NCBI RefSeq assembly: GCF_000300975.2
Contig: NZ_AEEC02000007.1
Location: forward strand, 124,001-188,000
Direction: 5' to 3'
Length of the DNA stretch: 64,000 nt
From: Herbaspirillum frisingense GSF30
GTDB taxonomy: Bacteria; Pseudomonadota; Gammaproteobacteria; Burkholderiales; Burkholderiaceae_D
Positions within the stretch are counted from its first letter, which is position 1. Every line of letters starts with the position of its first letter. The position numbers were made by a program, and so were the translations under genes. Below, in pieces: positions 1 to 8,837 of this stretch. The notes below the pieces were generated by a model. It was not told the DNA's origin. It searched no databases and worked only from the letters and a program-made list of their open reading frames with translations.

Positions 1-723
1 GTCGGGGACGATGCCGTAGTCGCTGACGGCGCAACCCAGTTTTTGCAGCAGGCCACGCAGGAGGAAGCGGTTGGAGTTGTAGATGGCACCGGGCTTGAGG
101 GGCTCGCCGGGCATGGTCAGTTCGTCGCCGGTAAAGAACACCGCCACCCGTACCCGCCGCAATACCTCCAGTTCGGCCTGGCCGACTGAAGCCGCCAGCC
201 CCAGTTCCTGCGGGCGCAGGCGGGTGCCGGCGTCGAGGATGGTGCTGCCCTGGCGGATGTCTTCGCCGGTATAGCGCACCCATTCGCCACGGGTGGGCAC
301 ATGGCGGATCACGACGTGGTCACCGTCCACCTCGCAGGCTTCCTGCATGACGATGGCGTCTGCGCCCTCGGGCAGCATGGCGCCGGTGAAGATGCGGGCG
401 GCCGTGCCGGCTTCCAGCGGCTGGCCGACGTGACCGGCGGGAATGCGCTGCGACACCCGCAGGCGCGCCTGGCCGGAGGCGCAATCGGCGGCGCGCACGG
501 CATAGCCGTCCATCTGCGAATTGTCCATGCCAGGCACGTTGATGTGGGCCTGCACGGGAGTGGCCAGCACGCGGTCGCAGGCGTCCAGGGTGGCGACGGT
601 CTGGCTGCCGGTGACCGGCACGGCCGCATCGAGCAGGGTGTCGAGTGCCTGGGCGACGCTTTGCATGGGCGTGCGGGCGGGCTTGGCCGGGGAGTCTGGA
701 ATGGGAGCGGGCGTGGATTGCAT
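1..723 (-). CDS. moeA: Molybdopterin molybdenumtransferase MoeA (C-terminus cut by window edge)
   Basis: MoeA inserts molybdate into adenylylated molybdopterin in the cytoplasm, the last step of molybdenum cofactor synthesis. The gene reads leftward from ATG at 723 and stays open for 241 codons to the window edge, so its end is missing. Visible family marks are VPGMDNSQMDGYAVR near residue 70, the AGTAARIFTGAMLPEGADAIVMQE stretch in separate blocks around residues 125-150, and GEDIRQGS with FFTGDEL further on, which belong to the MoeA N-terminal and molybdopterin-binding domains. It lies downstream of thrC in the same direction, separated by a terminator-like hairpin. Identification is by motif recognition. 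Confidence 0.93.
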   Translation of the reverse strand, partial: MQSTPAPIPDSPAKPARTPMQSVAQALDTLLDAAVPVTGSQTVATLDACDRVLATPVQAHINVPGMDNSQMDGYAVRAADCASGQARLRVSQRIPAGHVGQPLEAGTAARIFTGAMLPEGADAIVMQEACEVDGDHVVIRHVPTRGEWVRYTGEDIRQGSTILDAGTRLRPQELGLAASVGQAELEVLRRVRVAVFFTGDELTMPGEPLKPGAIYNSNRFLLRGLLQKLGCAVSDYGIVPD

Positions 724-830
724 GGCGGGCTTGAGGGATGGAATGCAGGAGTTGCGTTGTTTTCTGGTCAATTCCGGTCAACACAGCGACCCGACATTCT
801 AATGCAATCACCGCCCCTCTGCGGCCCATG

Positions 831-865
831 AAAAACGCCGCCCGGGCCGATGGCGCGGACGGCGT
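831..865 (-). terminator. Intrinsic terminator after thrC
   Basis: Read on the minus strand, a GC-rich hairpin with arms ACGCCG and CGGCGT (plus positions 860-865 and 835-840) is followed by a run of five T. It starts about 20 bases after the thrC stop, so it probably ends thrC transcription before moeA. Confidence 0.6.
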
Positions 866-887
866 GATCGGGCAGAACCGACGGTGC

Positions 888-2348
888 TTACAGGCCGGTG
901 TGCTCGGCCACGAAGGCCTTCACACGGGCGGCATCGGCCGGCATGACCTCGAAGCGCTGCGGCAGTGCCTCGATATTCTCGAAGCCGGCCGGACGGTCGG
1001 CGTCACGACCCAGGGCTTCGCGGATGGTCTCGTTGAACTTGGCCGGCAAGGCGGTCTCCAGCACGATCATGGTCACACCCGGGGTGAGGTTTTCGCGCGC
1101 CACCTTGATGCCGTCGGCAGTGTGGGTATCGACCGTGATGCCGTAGGTCTTTTCGGCGAAGCGGATGGTGTCCAGGCGGTCGGCGTGGGTGGACTTGCCG
1201 GAGGCGAAACCGTACTTGATCACGCTGGCGAATTCATCGCCGTCGCTGCCGGGCTTGCCGGTCAGGCCGAAGCCACCGGCGGTCTCGACCTTGTGGAACA
1301 GGGACTTGACGCGGGCGCTGTCGCGGCCCAGCAGGTCATAGACGAAGCGCTCGAAGTTGGAGGCCTTGCTGATGTCCATGCTGGGGCTGCTGGTGTGGTA
1401 GGTCTCGGCCGACTTGCGCACGCGGTACACGCCGGTGCGGAAGAATTCGTCGAGCACGTCGTTCTCGTTGGTGGCCACCACCAGCTTGTCGATGGGCAAG
1501 CCCATCATGCGCGCGATGTGACCGGCGCAGATGTTGCCGAAGTTGCCCGAAGGGACGGTGAAGGAGACCTTCTGTTCATTGCTGGTGGTGGCGGCCAGGT
1601 AGCCACGGAAGTAGTACACCACCTGCGCCACCACGCGTGCCCAGTTGATCGAGTTGACGGTACCGATCTTCTTGGCGGCCTTGTATTCCAGATCATTGGA
1701 GATGGCCTTGACGATGTCCTGGCAGTCGTCGAAGACGCCTTCCACCGCGAGGTTGAAGATGTTGGGGTCTTGCAGGCTGAACATCTGTGCGGTCTGGAAG
1801 GCGCTCATCTTCTTGTGCGGGGACAGCATGAAGACGCGGATGCCCTTCTTGCCGCGCATGGCGTATTCGGCGGCGCTGCCGGTGTCACCGGAGGTGGCGC
1901 CGACGATATTGAGTTCGGCCCCCTGCTTGGCCAGGGCATATTCGAACAGGTTGCCCAGCAGTTGCATGGCCATGTCCTTGAAGGCCAGCGTGGGGCCGTT
2001 GGACAGGCTTTGCAGTACCAGCTTGTTGCCGTCGCGCTCTTCCAGCGTGCGCAGCGGGGTGATCTGGGCGGCGTCCTCACCGGCGCGGGTGTTGCGATAG
2101 ACGTCGGCGGTATAGGTCTTGTGCGCCAGCGCCTTGAGATCGGCTTCGGGGATATCGGTGGCGAACTTGCGCAGCACCTCGAAGGCCAGGTCGGCGTAGG
2201 ACAGCTTGCGCCACTGCTCGAGCTCGGCGCCGCTCACCTGCGGATACTGCGCCGGGAGGTAGAGGCCACCGTCCGGGGCCAGGCCGCCCAGCAGGATTTC
2301 GGAGAAGGAAGGAGTTGCAGCGTGACCGCGAGTGGAGACGTATTGCAT
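888..2348 (-). CDS. thrC: Threonine synthase
   Basis: This PLP enzyme converts O-phosphohomoserine to threonine. The predicted product is 486 residues. It starts MQYVSTRGHA, as long-form threonine synthases do, so ATG at 2348 is preferred to the longer open frame that begins at 2453. The PLP-binding lysine lies in TLAFKDMAMQLL at about residue 124. GATSGDTGSAA, the phosphate-binding glycine-rich loop, follows about 35 residues later. It is oriented like hom but separated from it by an oppositely transcribed gene, so it probably has its own promoter. No thrB is present in the window. Confidence 0.96.
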   Translation of the reverse strand: MQYVSTRGHAATPSFSEILLGGLAPDGGLYLPAQYPQVSGAELEQWRKLSYADLAFEVLRKFATDIPEADLKALAHKTYTADVYRNTRAGEDAAQITPLRTLEERDGNKLVLQSLSNGPTLAFKDMAMQLLGNLFEYALAKQGAELNIVGATSGDTGSAAEYAMRGKKGIRVFMLSPHKKMSAFQTAQMFSLQDPNIFNLAVEGVFDDCQDIVKAISNDLEYKAAKKIGTVNSINWARVVAQVVYYFRGYLAATTSNEQKVSFTVPSGNFGNICAGHIARMMGLPIDKLVVATNENDVLDEFFRTGVYRVRKSAETYHTSSPSMDISKASNFERFVYDLLGRDSARVKSLFHKVETAGGFGLTGKPGSDGDEFASVIKYGFASGKSTHADRLDTIRFAEKTYGITVDTHTADGIKVARENLTPGVTMIVLETALPAKFNETIREALGRDADRPAGFENIEALPQRFEVMPADAARVKAFVAEHTGL

Positions 2349-2662
2349 GTCGATAGGAAGCGCCGGCAGGCGGCTGGAGGGTGAATTGGCAGGAAAGCCT
2401 TGGATTATAAGGCCAGACGGGCTACGACAAAAGCGCAGCAAGGGGCCGGCCATGAAATCCTTGTGGCATCCGGGGCAAGGTGATCATGGGAAGGACTATT
2501 GCCCCGGAACATCACTGACCTGAAATAAAACGTTACCACCCTTGAAAGCCGGCCATGGCCGGGCTATGCTGCGCCACTTCGTGTGCAGCGCCGGATTGGC
2601 GGAATGTTTGCACGCTGGCGACATCAAAGACCTATTCAAACTCAACAAGGATGGAAAACGGC
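2349..2662. other. Intergenic region between thrC and the Adhesin_E-like gene
   Basis: This 314-base divergent spacer separates thrC (minus) from the exported protein gene (plus). Apart from the candidate thrC promoter at 2404-2431 and an AAGGA ribosome binding site at 2647-2651, no gene, RNA or repeat was recognised. Short open frames here have no family resemblance. Confidence 0.5.
2404..2431 (-). promoter_or_regulatory. Candidate sigma-70 promoter for thrC
   Basis: On the minus strand a perfect TATAAT (plus 2404-2409) lies about 55 bases before the thrC start. A weak -35, TTTGTC (plus 2426-2431), is 16 bases upstream. The -10 match is good and the -35 is poor, so this is a candidate only. 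Its position fits the need for thrC to be transcribed separately from hom. Confidence 0.4.
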
Positions 2663-3100
2663 ATGAATCACAAGACCAAGACCCTGCTCGCAACGACCGG
2701 CCTGTTCGCGGCCCTCCTGGCGAGTCTGCCGGCCCACGCCGAGAACTGGCAATCGCTGGGCGGTACCGACCAGTCCGAACTGCTGGTCGATACCGACTCC
2801 ATCGTCGAGTCCGGCGGCGTGCGCGAGGCCTGGTCGCTGTGGAACTTCAAGGAAGCGCGCCCCAACAATGGCGACAAGAGCTTTCCGACGCTGAAGTCCT
2901 ACAAGGACCTGCACCAGTACAACTGCAAGGCCGGCACCATGAAGCTGGTGCGCGAGATCATCTTTGCCGAGAACGATGGCAAGGGCGACAAGCGTGACCA
3001 TTCGGACGCGCTCAAGGGCATGGACTTCGTCAAGCCCAAGCCGATGTCGGTGGGTGACGCCATGCTGCAGGCGGTGTGCAGCTTCGAACTGAAGAAGTAG
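2663..3100 (+). CDS. Small exported protein, Adhesin_E-like
   Basis: The product is 145 residues with a clear Sec signal peptide. It has a lysine-rich start, a hydrophobic core LLATTGLFAALLASL, and a likely cut after AHA near residue 26. The mature part resembles the small surface-adhesin E-like family: an opening W, a VDTDSI strand and two cysteines (YNCKAG and AVCSFELKK) that could form a disulfide. ATG at 2663 is chosen because it has an AAGGA site about 11 bases upstream and begins the signal peptide; the open frame extends further upstream without such support. It lies between hom and thrC on the opposite strand. The function is unknown and the family name is a tentative match. Confidence 0.7.
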   Translation: MNHKTKTLLATTGLFAALLASLPAHAENWQSLGGTDQSELLVDTDSIVESGGVREAWSLWNFKEARPNNGDKSFPTLKSYKDLHQYNCKAGTMKLVREIIFAENDGKGDKRDHSDALKGMDFVKPKPMSVGDAMLQAVCSFELKK

Positions 3101-3153
3101 GACACAGCAGGACGGCCCTCGCCCGGCGCGGCGGTCCGCCCTGCCGACGTAAA

Positions 3154-3181
3154 AAAATCGGAGCCCGCGGGCTCCGATTTT
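3154..3181. terminator. Bidirectional intrinsic terminator between the Adhesin_E-like gene and hom
   Basis: A perfect 28-base palindrome has a GC-rich core (CGGAGCCCGCGGGCTCCG) flanked by A and T runs, so it can end transcription from both sides. It sits between the stop of the plus-strand gene at 3100 and the stop of minus-strand hom at 3212. Confidence 0.85.
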
Positions 3182-3211
3182 CGTTGGCGGCCAGACTTGA
3201 CCGGCGAGAGA

Positions 3212-4522
3212 TCAGCTCAGCTCTTCCAGGCGGATCTTGGTGACCTTGCCCACGACGGTGGACAGGGCTTCGATCTTGGCGATGGCGGCCTCGATGTTCT
3301 TTTCCTGGGTCTGGTGGGTCAGCATGATGATGTCGGTCTGCTGTTCACCTTCGCCCGGCTCCTTCTGCAGCATGGCGTCAATGGAGATGGTCGAGTCGGC
3401 CAGGATGCGGGTGACATCGGCCAGCACGCCAGCCTGGTCGGCCACGCGGATGCGCAGGTAGTAGCTGGTCACCACTTCGCTCATGGGCAGCACCGGGGTA
3501 TCGGCCATGGCATTGAGCTGGAAGGCCAGCGAAGGTACGTGGTGTTCCGGATCGGCCGTAGCCAGGCGGGTGATGTCGACCAGGTCGGCGATCACGGCCG
3601 AGGCGGTCGGCTCGGAACCGGCACCCTTGCCGTAGTACAGGGCTTCGCCGACGGCGTCGCCCCGCACCACCACGGCGTTCATGGCCCCCTCAACATTGGC
3701 GATCAGGCGCGAGGCCGGGATCAGCGTCGGGTGCACGCGCAGTTCGATGCCCTTCTCGGTCTGGCGCGTGATGCCCAGCAGCTTGATGCGGTAGCCCAGC
3801 TTTTCGGCATAGGTGATGTCGCTGGCCTGCAGCTTGGTGATGCCTTCCACGTGGGCCTTGTCGAACTGCACCGGGATGCCGAAGGCGATCGAGGCCATGA
3901 TGGTCAGCTTGTGGGCTGCGTCCACGCCTTCGATGTCGAAGGTCGGATCGGCCTCGGCATAGCCCAGGCGCTGCGCTTCCTTCAGGACCACGTCGAAGTC
4001 CAGCCCCTTGTCGCGCATCTCGGAAAGGATGAAGTTGGTGGTGCCGTTGATGATGCCGGCCACCCACTGGATACGGTTGGCGGTGAGGCCCTCACGCAGT
4101 GCCTTGATGATGGGGATGCCACCGGCCACGGCGGCCTCGAAGGCTACCATGACGCCCTTTTCCTGCGCGGCCTTGAAGATCTCGTTGCCATGGGTGGCGA
4201 TCAGGGCCTTGTTGGCCGTGACCACGTGCTTGCCGTTGGCGATCGCCTTCAGTACCAGATCGCGGGCGGTGTCGTAGCCGCCGATCAGTTCGACGACGAT
4301 ATCGATCTCGGGATCGTTCACCACCAGGTTGCCGTCGTTGACGACCTTGACTTCGCCACGGGTCAGTTCGGTCGCGCGGGCAGTATTGCGAGCGGCGACC
4401 ATGGTAATTTCAATGCCCCGGCCTGCACGGCGCGCAATCTCTTCCTGGTTGCGCTTGAGAACATTGAAAGTACCGGAACCCACGGTGCCGATGCCGAGCA
4501 AACCTACTTTGATGGATTTCAT
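3212..4522 (-). CDS. hom: Homoserine dehydrogenase
   Basis: Hom reduces aspartate semialdehyde to homoserine with NAD(P)H, at the branch to threonine and methionine. It has 436 residues, the usual size for the monofunctional enzyme. The N-terminus holds the nucleotide-binding GLLGIGTVGSGTF. The middle carries NGTTNFIL and YAEADPTFDIEGVDAAHK, both hallmark stretches of the catalytic domain. The last 85 or so residues (LRIRVADQAGVLADVTRIL onwards) form an ACT domain, usually the site of threonine feedback. It follows alaA with a 72-base gap and probably shares a transcript with it. A terminator lies just downstream, which separates it from thrC. Confidence 0.97.
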   Translation of the reverse strand: MKSIKVGLLGIGTVGSGTFNVLKRNQEEIARRAGRGIEITMVAARNTARATELTRGEVKVVNDGNLVVNDPEIDIVVELIGGYDTARDLVLKAIANGKHVVTANKALIATHGNEIFKAAQEKGVMVAFEAAVAGGIPIIKALREGLTANRIQWVAGIINGTTNFILSEMRDKGLDFDVVLKEAQRLGYAEADPTFDIEGVDAAHKLTIMASIAFGIPVQFDKAHVEGITKLQASDITYAEKLGYRIKLLGITRQTEKGIELRVHPTLIPASRLIANVEGAMNAVVVRGDAVGEALYYGKGAGSEPTASAVIADLVDITRLATADPEHHVPSLAFQLNAMADTPVLPMSEVVTSYYLRIRVADQAGVLADVTRILADSTISIDAMLQKEPGEGEQQTDIIMLTHQTQEKNIEAAIAKIEALSTVVGKVTKIRLEELS

Positions 4523-4594
4523 ATTGTCTTCGTGGTTGATGAAAAAGACCGCCTGGTCCGCATCAGCGGGCAGGACGGGTTACTGCAGAAACGG

Positions 4595-5824
4595 TCAGGC
4601 GGTGCCGTGGCGGCGACGATAGCCCTCCAGGAAATGGGCGATGCGGCCCATGGATTCGGTCAGGTCGTCGGTATTGGGCAGGAACACCACGCGGAAGTGG
4701 TCCGGCGTGGGACAGTTGAAGCCGGTACCTTGCACGATCAACACCTTTTCCTCGGCCAACAGTTCGTAGGCGAATTCCTGGTCATCCTTGATCGGGTAGA
4801 TCTCCGGGTCCAGGCGCGGGAACATGTACAGCGCCGACTTGGGCTTCACGCAGGTCACGCCCGGGATGTCGGTCAGGAGCTTGTGCGCCAGGTCGCGCTG
4901 CTTGGTCAGGCGGCCGTTGGGGCCGACCAGGTCATTGATGCTCTGGTAGCCGCCCAGCGCGGTCTGGATCGCGAACTGGCCCGGCGCATTGGCGCACAGG
5001 CGCATCGAGGCCAGCATGTTGAGGCCCTCGATATAGTCGCGGGCGTGCTTCTTCTCGCCCGAGACCACCATCCAGCCGGCACGATAGCCGCAGGAACGAT
5101 AGTTCTTGGACAGGCCATTGAAGGTGATGAACAACACATCATCGGCCAGCGACGCCAGCGAGGTGTGGGTGTTGCCATCGTAGAGCACCTTGTCGTAGAT
5201 CTCGTCGGCCAGGATGATCAGCTGGTGCTGACGTGCCAGTTCGATGATTTCCTTGAGCACCTCGACCGAATAGAGCGCGCCGGTCGGGTTGTTGGGGTTG
5301 ATGACGACGATGGCCTTGGTGTTGGGGGTGATCTTCTTCTTGATGTCGGCGATATCGGGCTGCCAGCCTTGCTGCTCGTCGCAGACGTAATGCACGGGGG
5401 TGCCGCCGGACAGGCTCACGGCAGCGGTCCACAGCGGGTAGTCGGGCGACGGCACCAGCACTTCATCGCCGGTGTTGAGCAGCGCGTTCACGCTCATGAC
5501 GATCAGCTCGGAGGCGCCATTGCCGAGGTAGATGTCGTCGATGGTGACGCCTTCGATCTTCTTTTGCTGGGTGTAGTGCATGACCGACTTGCGCGGGGCG
5601 AACAGGCCCTTGGAGTCGGTATAGCCGGAGGCATTGCCCATGTTGCGGATCATGTCCTGCACGATCTCGTCGGGGGCATCGAAGCCGAAGGCGGCCAGGT
5701 TGCCGATGTTGAGCTTGATGATTTTGTGGCCCTCTTCCTCCATCTGACGCGCCTTTTCCAGCACGGGACCCCGAATGTCGTAACACACATCTGCCAGCTT
5801 CTTGGATTTCTGAATCGGTCGCAC
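4595..5824 (-). CDS. alaA: Alanine-synthesising aminotransferase, AlaA/AlaT type
   Basis: This class I PLP aminotransferase makes alanine from pyruvate and glutamate. Similarity runs from the start (KSKKLADVCYDIRGPVLEKA) to the end, with the PLP lysine in TFNGLSKNYRSCGYRAGW at about residue 240. The open frame extends to 6070, but family alignment begins at VRPIQKSKK. A GTG at 5824 has AGAGGA six bases upstream, so a GTG start giving 409 residues is preferred; an ATG at 5881 is the alternative. It is the first gene of a likely alaA-hom unit. Pairing with hom is common in betaproteobacteria (recalled from family knowledge). Confidence 0.9.
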   Translation of the reverse strand: MRPIQKSKKLADVCYDIRGPVLEKARQMEEEGHKIIKLNIGNLAAFGFDAPDEIVQDMIRNMGNASGYTDSKGLFAPRKSVMHYTQQKKIEGVTIDDIYLGNGASELIVMSVNALLNTGDEVLVPSPDYPLWTAAVSLSGGTPVHYVCDEQQGWQPDIADIKKKITPNTKAIVVINPNNPTGALYSVEVLKEIIELARQHQLIILADEIYDKVLYDGNTHTSLASLADDVLFITFNGLSKNYRSCGYRAGWMVVSGEKKHARDYIEGLNMLASMRLCANAPGQFAIQTALGGYQSINDLVGPNGRLTKQRDLAHKLLTDIPGVTCVKPKSALYMFPRLDPEIYPIKDDQEFAYELLAEEKVLIVQGTGFNCPTPDHFRVVFLPNTDDLTESMGRIAHFLEGYRRRHGTA

Positions 5825-6207
5825 AGCTCTTCCTCTAATCGTTTCGCAGGGTTCGGCCAGCCTGGCCCCATCGGATCTCATCGGCGCACATGGCGGGACC
5901 GGAACCTTTGCCTCGCGGTCCTCTCCATTACCACGCTTGCCGTCATTTTCCTGCATGTTCCTGCCCGCTGCAGTGCAATGTAAAGCACCTGCAAAGAGGC
6001 CGGTGACGGCGCCCCAAGGGCCCGCCGGGAACCGGCCATTTTGCCCAAAGCTAAGCATTTTATCAATCAAATAGGCGTGCGCCGGGGTCGGAAACGGCTA
6101 CAATGGCGCACTTTACGACCACGTTGCCGCGATGCATGTCGCCATGACATCCCGGCCCGGCCGTCTGCCCGGACCGGGCGCCTGCAACCCATCCTGCCCA
6201 TCCTGCG
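5825..6207. other. Divergent intergenic region, alaA / Mth938-type gene
   Basis: This 383-base spacer must hold promoters for both directions. A TACAAT at 6099-6104 could be a plus-strand -10, but no convincing -35 was found at the right distance. On the minus strand the frame of alaA remains open through much of the spacer, without family resemblance. No RNA or repeat was recognised. Confidence 0.4.
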
Positions 6208-6588
6208 ATGAAGCTCCACACGACCGAGACCAAGCAATACCAGACCGTCACCGCCTACGATGAGGACGGTGTCGAGCTCAATGCCATCCGTTTCACCAAC
6301 AGCTTGCTGGTGCTGCCCGAAACCGAGCCGGTGCCCTGGCCGGTGGACAGCTTCGAGGCGCTCACCCCGCAGCATTTCGACCAGATCGACGCCACCGCGC
6401 CCGACGTGGTCATCCTGGGTACCGGCGAGCGCCAGCGCTTCGTCCACCCCAAGCTGACCACCGTGCTCACGGCGCGCCGCATCGGTGTGGAATGCATGGA
6501 CAACCAGGCCGCCTGCCGCACCTACAACATCCTCATGGCCGAGGGACGCAAGGTGGCACTGGCGCTGATCATCTCGCCACAAGCCTGA
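6208..6588 (+). CDS. Mth938-like domain protein (DUF498)
   Basis: This is a 126-residue soluble protein of the Mth938/NDUFAF3 domain family. Motifs supporting it are YDEDGVELN near the start, PDVVILGTG in the middle and GVECMDNQAACRTYNIL near the end, the last being the most conserved part of the fold. No catalytic activity is established for the bacterial family; the eukaryotic relatives help assemble respiratory complex I. It lies 55 bases before arnT on the same strand and could be cotranscribed with it. Whether it has any role in lipid A modification is unknown. Confidence 0.85.
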   Translation: MKLHTTETKQYQTVTAYDEDGVELNAIRFTNSLLVLPETEPVPWPVDSFEALTPQHFDQIDATAPDVVILGTGERQRFVHPKLTTVLTARRIGVECMDNQAACRTYNILMAEGRKVALALIISPQA

Positions 6589-6643
6589 ACCGGCACTTGC
6601 CGCGACAAGAAACCCAAGAACACGCAACAAGGAACCGCTGTCA

Positions 6644-8386
6644 ATGCGCGAACTGTACAAATCCAAGGCGTTCGTCTGGACGCTGCTTATCCTCTTCCTG
6701 CTGGTCTGGTTCTGGATGCTGGGCGCTCGCGTCCTGGTGCCCACCGATGAAGGCCGCTACGCCGAGATGGCACGCGAAATGGTGGCCACGCAGGACTGGA
6801 TCACCACCCGCCTGAACGGCATCAAGTATTTCGAAAAGCCGCCGCTGCAGACCTGGATGAATGCCATCACCTTCGAGCTGTTCGGCCTGGGTGAATGGCA
6901 GGCACGCCTGTGGACGGGCCTGTGCGGCCTGCTCGGCATCGGTCTGGCCGGCTACACCGGCAGCCGCGTCTTCAACGGCCGCGTGGGCTTCTATGCCGCG
7001 CTGGTGCTAGCGTCGAGCTTCTTCTGGGCCGGCATGGGTCACATCAATACGCTGGACATGGGCCTGTCGGGCATGATGACCATCGCCCTGTGCGCCCTGC
7101 TGATGGCCCAGCGTGACGGTGCCTCCCGCGAGGGCCAGCGCAACTGGATGCTGCTGTGCTGGGCCGGCATGGCCCTGGCGGTGCTGTCCAAGGGGCTGAT
7201 CGGCATCGTGCTGCCGGGCGCGGTGCTGGTGCTCTATACCTTCTTCGCCCGCGACTGGGCGATCTGGAAGCGCTTACATCTGGTCAAGGGCCTGATCCTG
7301 TTCTTTGCCATCTGCACGCCCTGGTTCGTGGCGGTATCGCTGCGCAACCCGGAATTCCCGCAGTTCTTCTTCATCCACGAGCACTTCCAGCGCTTCACCA
7401 GCAAGATCCATAGCCGCACCGGCCCGTGGTATTACTTCATCCCCATCCTGGTGCTGGGCATCATCCCTTGGTTGGGCGTGTTCTTCCAGAGTCTGTGGAA
7501 AGGCACCCGCGAACAACGCGATACGGCGGGCTACAACAGCCTCAACGGTGGTCGCTTCCAGCCCAAGCGGCTGTTGCTGGTGTGGGCGGTGTTCATCTTC
7601 GTGTTCTTCAGCATTTCGGACTCCAAGCTGCCCTCCTATGTGCTGCCGATCTTCCCCGCGCTGGCCCTGCTGATCGCCTGCCACCTGGAAGAAGCCGATT
7701 ACAAGGCCCTGGCCTGGGCCGGCTCGCTGGTGGCCTTGCCCGCCGCGGTGGCGCTGGCCTTCATCCCGCGCGTGCCGTCGATGGCCAAGGATGCCTACTC
7801 GCTGCCGCTGGTGGAAGCCCACGTGCCCTACCTCTACGCCGCAGCGCTGATCTTCTTCGTCGGCGGCATCGCCGCGATCCGCCTGGCCCGCCAGCACAAG
7901 GACTGGGCCGTCACCTCGCTGGCGGCGACCGCCTTCGTGGCCGGACAGTTGCTGCTGCTGGGGCATGACCCGCAAGGCCGCTATTCGGCCGGCGTCGACT
8001 ATGTCCCGGCGCTGCAGGCAGAGCTCAAGCCGGAAACCCCGATCTACCTGGTCGGCCGCTACGAACAGGCCCTGCCCTTCTACCTGCGTCGCACCATGAC
8101 CCTGGTGCAGCACGCCGACGAAATGGAGTTCGGCCTGAAACAGGAGCCGCAGCTGTGGCTGCCGACGGTGGACGCCTTCGTGGCCCAATGGGTGGCCGAC
8201 AATGCGGCCGGCAAGAAGGACATCGCCATCATCGACCCGACCATCTACAAGCAACTGGTTGAACGCAAGCTGCCGATGCGCCTGATCGGCCAGGATCCGC
8301 GCCGCGTCATCGTGGCCAATGATCCGCCGCCTGCGTCCACTCCTGCCGCTGCCCATGCCAACGGCGAGAAAAAGGCCGGCAAATGA
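6644..8386 (+). CDS. arnT: Lipid A 4-amino-4-deoxy-L-arabinose transferase (ArnT-like GT83/GT39)
   Basis: ArnT moves Ara4N from undecaprenyl phosphate to lipid A phosphates on the periplasmic face of the inner membrane, lowering charge and giving polymyxin resistance. The 580-residue product opens with a membrane helix. The conserved PTDEGRYAEMAREM follows at about residue 35, the first periplasmic loop with the catalytic acidic residue, then KYFEKPPLQTWM. About a dozen hydrophobic segments follow, then a soluble C-terminal part. An AAGGAA site precedes ATG 6644. The next gene starts inside its stop codon (ATGA overlap). Sequence alone cannot exclude a different lipid-linked sugar, but the arn neighbours make Ara4N likely. 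Confidence 0.88.
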   Translation: MRELYKSKAFVWTLLILFLLVWFWMLGARVLVPTDEGRYAEMAREMVATQDWITTRLNGIKYFEKPPLQTWMNAITFELFGLGEWQARLWTGLCGLLGIGLAGYTGSRVFNGRVGFYAALVLASSFFWAGMGHINTLDMGLSGMMTIALCALLMAQRDGASREGQRNWMLLCWAGMALAVLSKGLIGIVLPGAVLVLYTFFARDWAIWKRLHLVKGLILFFAICTPWFVAVSLRNPEFPQFFFIHEHFQRFTSKIHSRTGPWYYFIPILVLGIIPWLGVFFQSLWKGTREQRDTAGYNSLNGGRFQPKRLLLVWAVFIFVFFSISDSKLPSYVLPIFPALALLIACHLEEADYKALAWAGSLVALPAAVALAFIPRVPSMAKDAYSLPLVEAHVPYLYAAALIFFVGGIAAIRLARQHKDWAVTSLAATAFVAGQLLLLGHDPQGRYSAGVDYVPALQAELKPETPIYLVGRYEQALPFYLRRTMTLVQHADEMEFGLKQEPQLWLPTVDAFVAQWVADNAAGKKDIAIIDPTIYKQLVERKLPMRLIGQDPRRVIVANDPPPASTPAAAHANGEKKAGK

Positions 8387-8754
8387 ACCTGGCGACATTT
8401 GGCTTCATCTTTGTCGGCATCTGCCTGAACGCAGTAGCGCAACTCCTGCTCAAGGCCGGTACCAATGCCGTGGGTGCGATCCACCTGACCGCGGACAACT
8501 GGTTTTCCACCGGTCTCAAGCTGGCCACCCAGCTGCCCATCATTGGCGGCCTGTCCTGCTATGTGATCTCGGTGGGCGTGTGGATCATCGGCCTGTCGCG
8601 GGTGGACGTAACCATCGCCTATCCGCTGCTGTCCCTGGGTTACATCATCAATGCCATCGGCGCGTGGTATTTCCTTGGCGAGGCCATTTCCATGCAGCGC
8701 CTGCTGGCCATCGGCGTGATCATTGTCGGCGTGGTCTTGCTGACCCGAAGCTGA
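8383..8754 (+). CDS. Small EamA/SMR-type membrane protein, ArnE/ArnF-like flippase subunit
   Basis: The 123-residue product has four hydrophobic helices and the small multidrug-resistance fold: LNAVAQLLLKAGTNAVG near the start, GLSRVDVTIAYPLLSLGYI in helix 3, and FLGEAISMQRLLAIGVIIVGV at the end. In enterobacteria ArnE and ArnF form a pair thought to flip undecaprenyl-phosphate-Ara4N to the periplasm. Only one such gene is present here, so it may act as a homodimer or have a partner elsewhere. It overlaps the arnT stop by four bases, which implies coupled translation. I cannot tell whether it corresponds to ArnE or ArnF. Confidence 0.82.
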   Translation: MNLATFGFIFVGICLNAVAQLLLKAGTNAVGAIHLTADNWFSTGLKLATQLPIIGGLSCYVISVGVWIIGLSRVDVTIAYPLLSLGYIINAIGAWYFLGEAISMQRLLAIGVIIVGVVLLTRS

Positions 8755-8837
8755 TTTACAATACCGGGTCGCCGCGCGGCGCCCGCCAGCGCCGCGCCGG
8801 CCCTCCCATCCTGAATATCGTCTGACCGGATTCCACC

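Noticed and set aside
738-2384. A 548-codon plus-strand frame
   Set aside because: Antisense shadow of thrC with no domain resemblance.
3197-5983. A 928-codon open frame on the plus strand
   Set aside because: It lies entirely antisense to hom and alaA, both strongly supported. Its composition (Gly, His, Asp, Val-rich) is the usual shadow of GC-rich coding.
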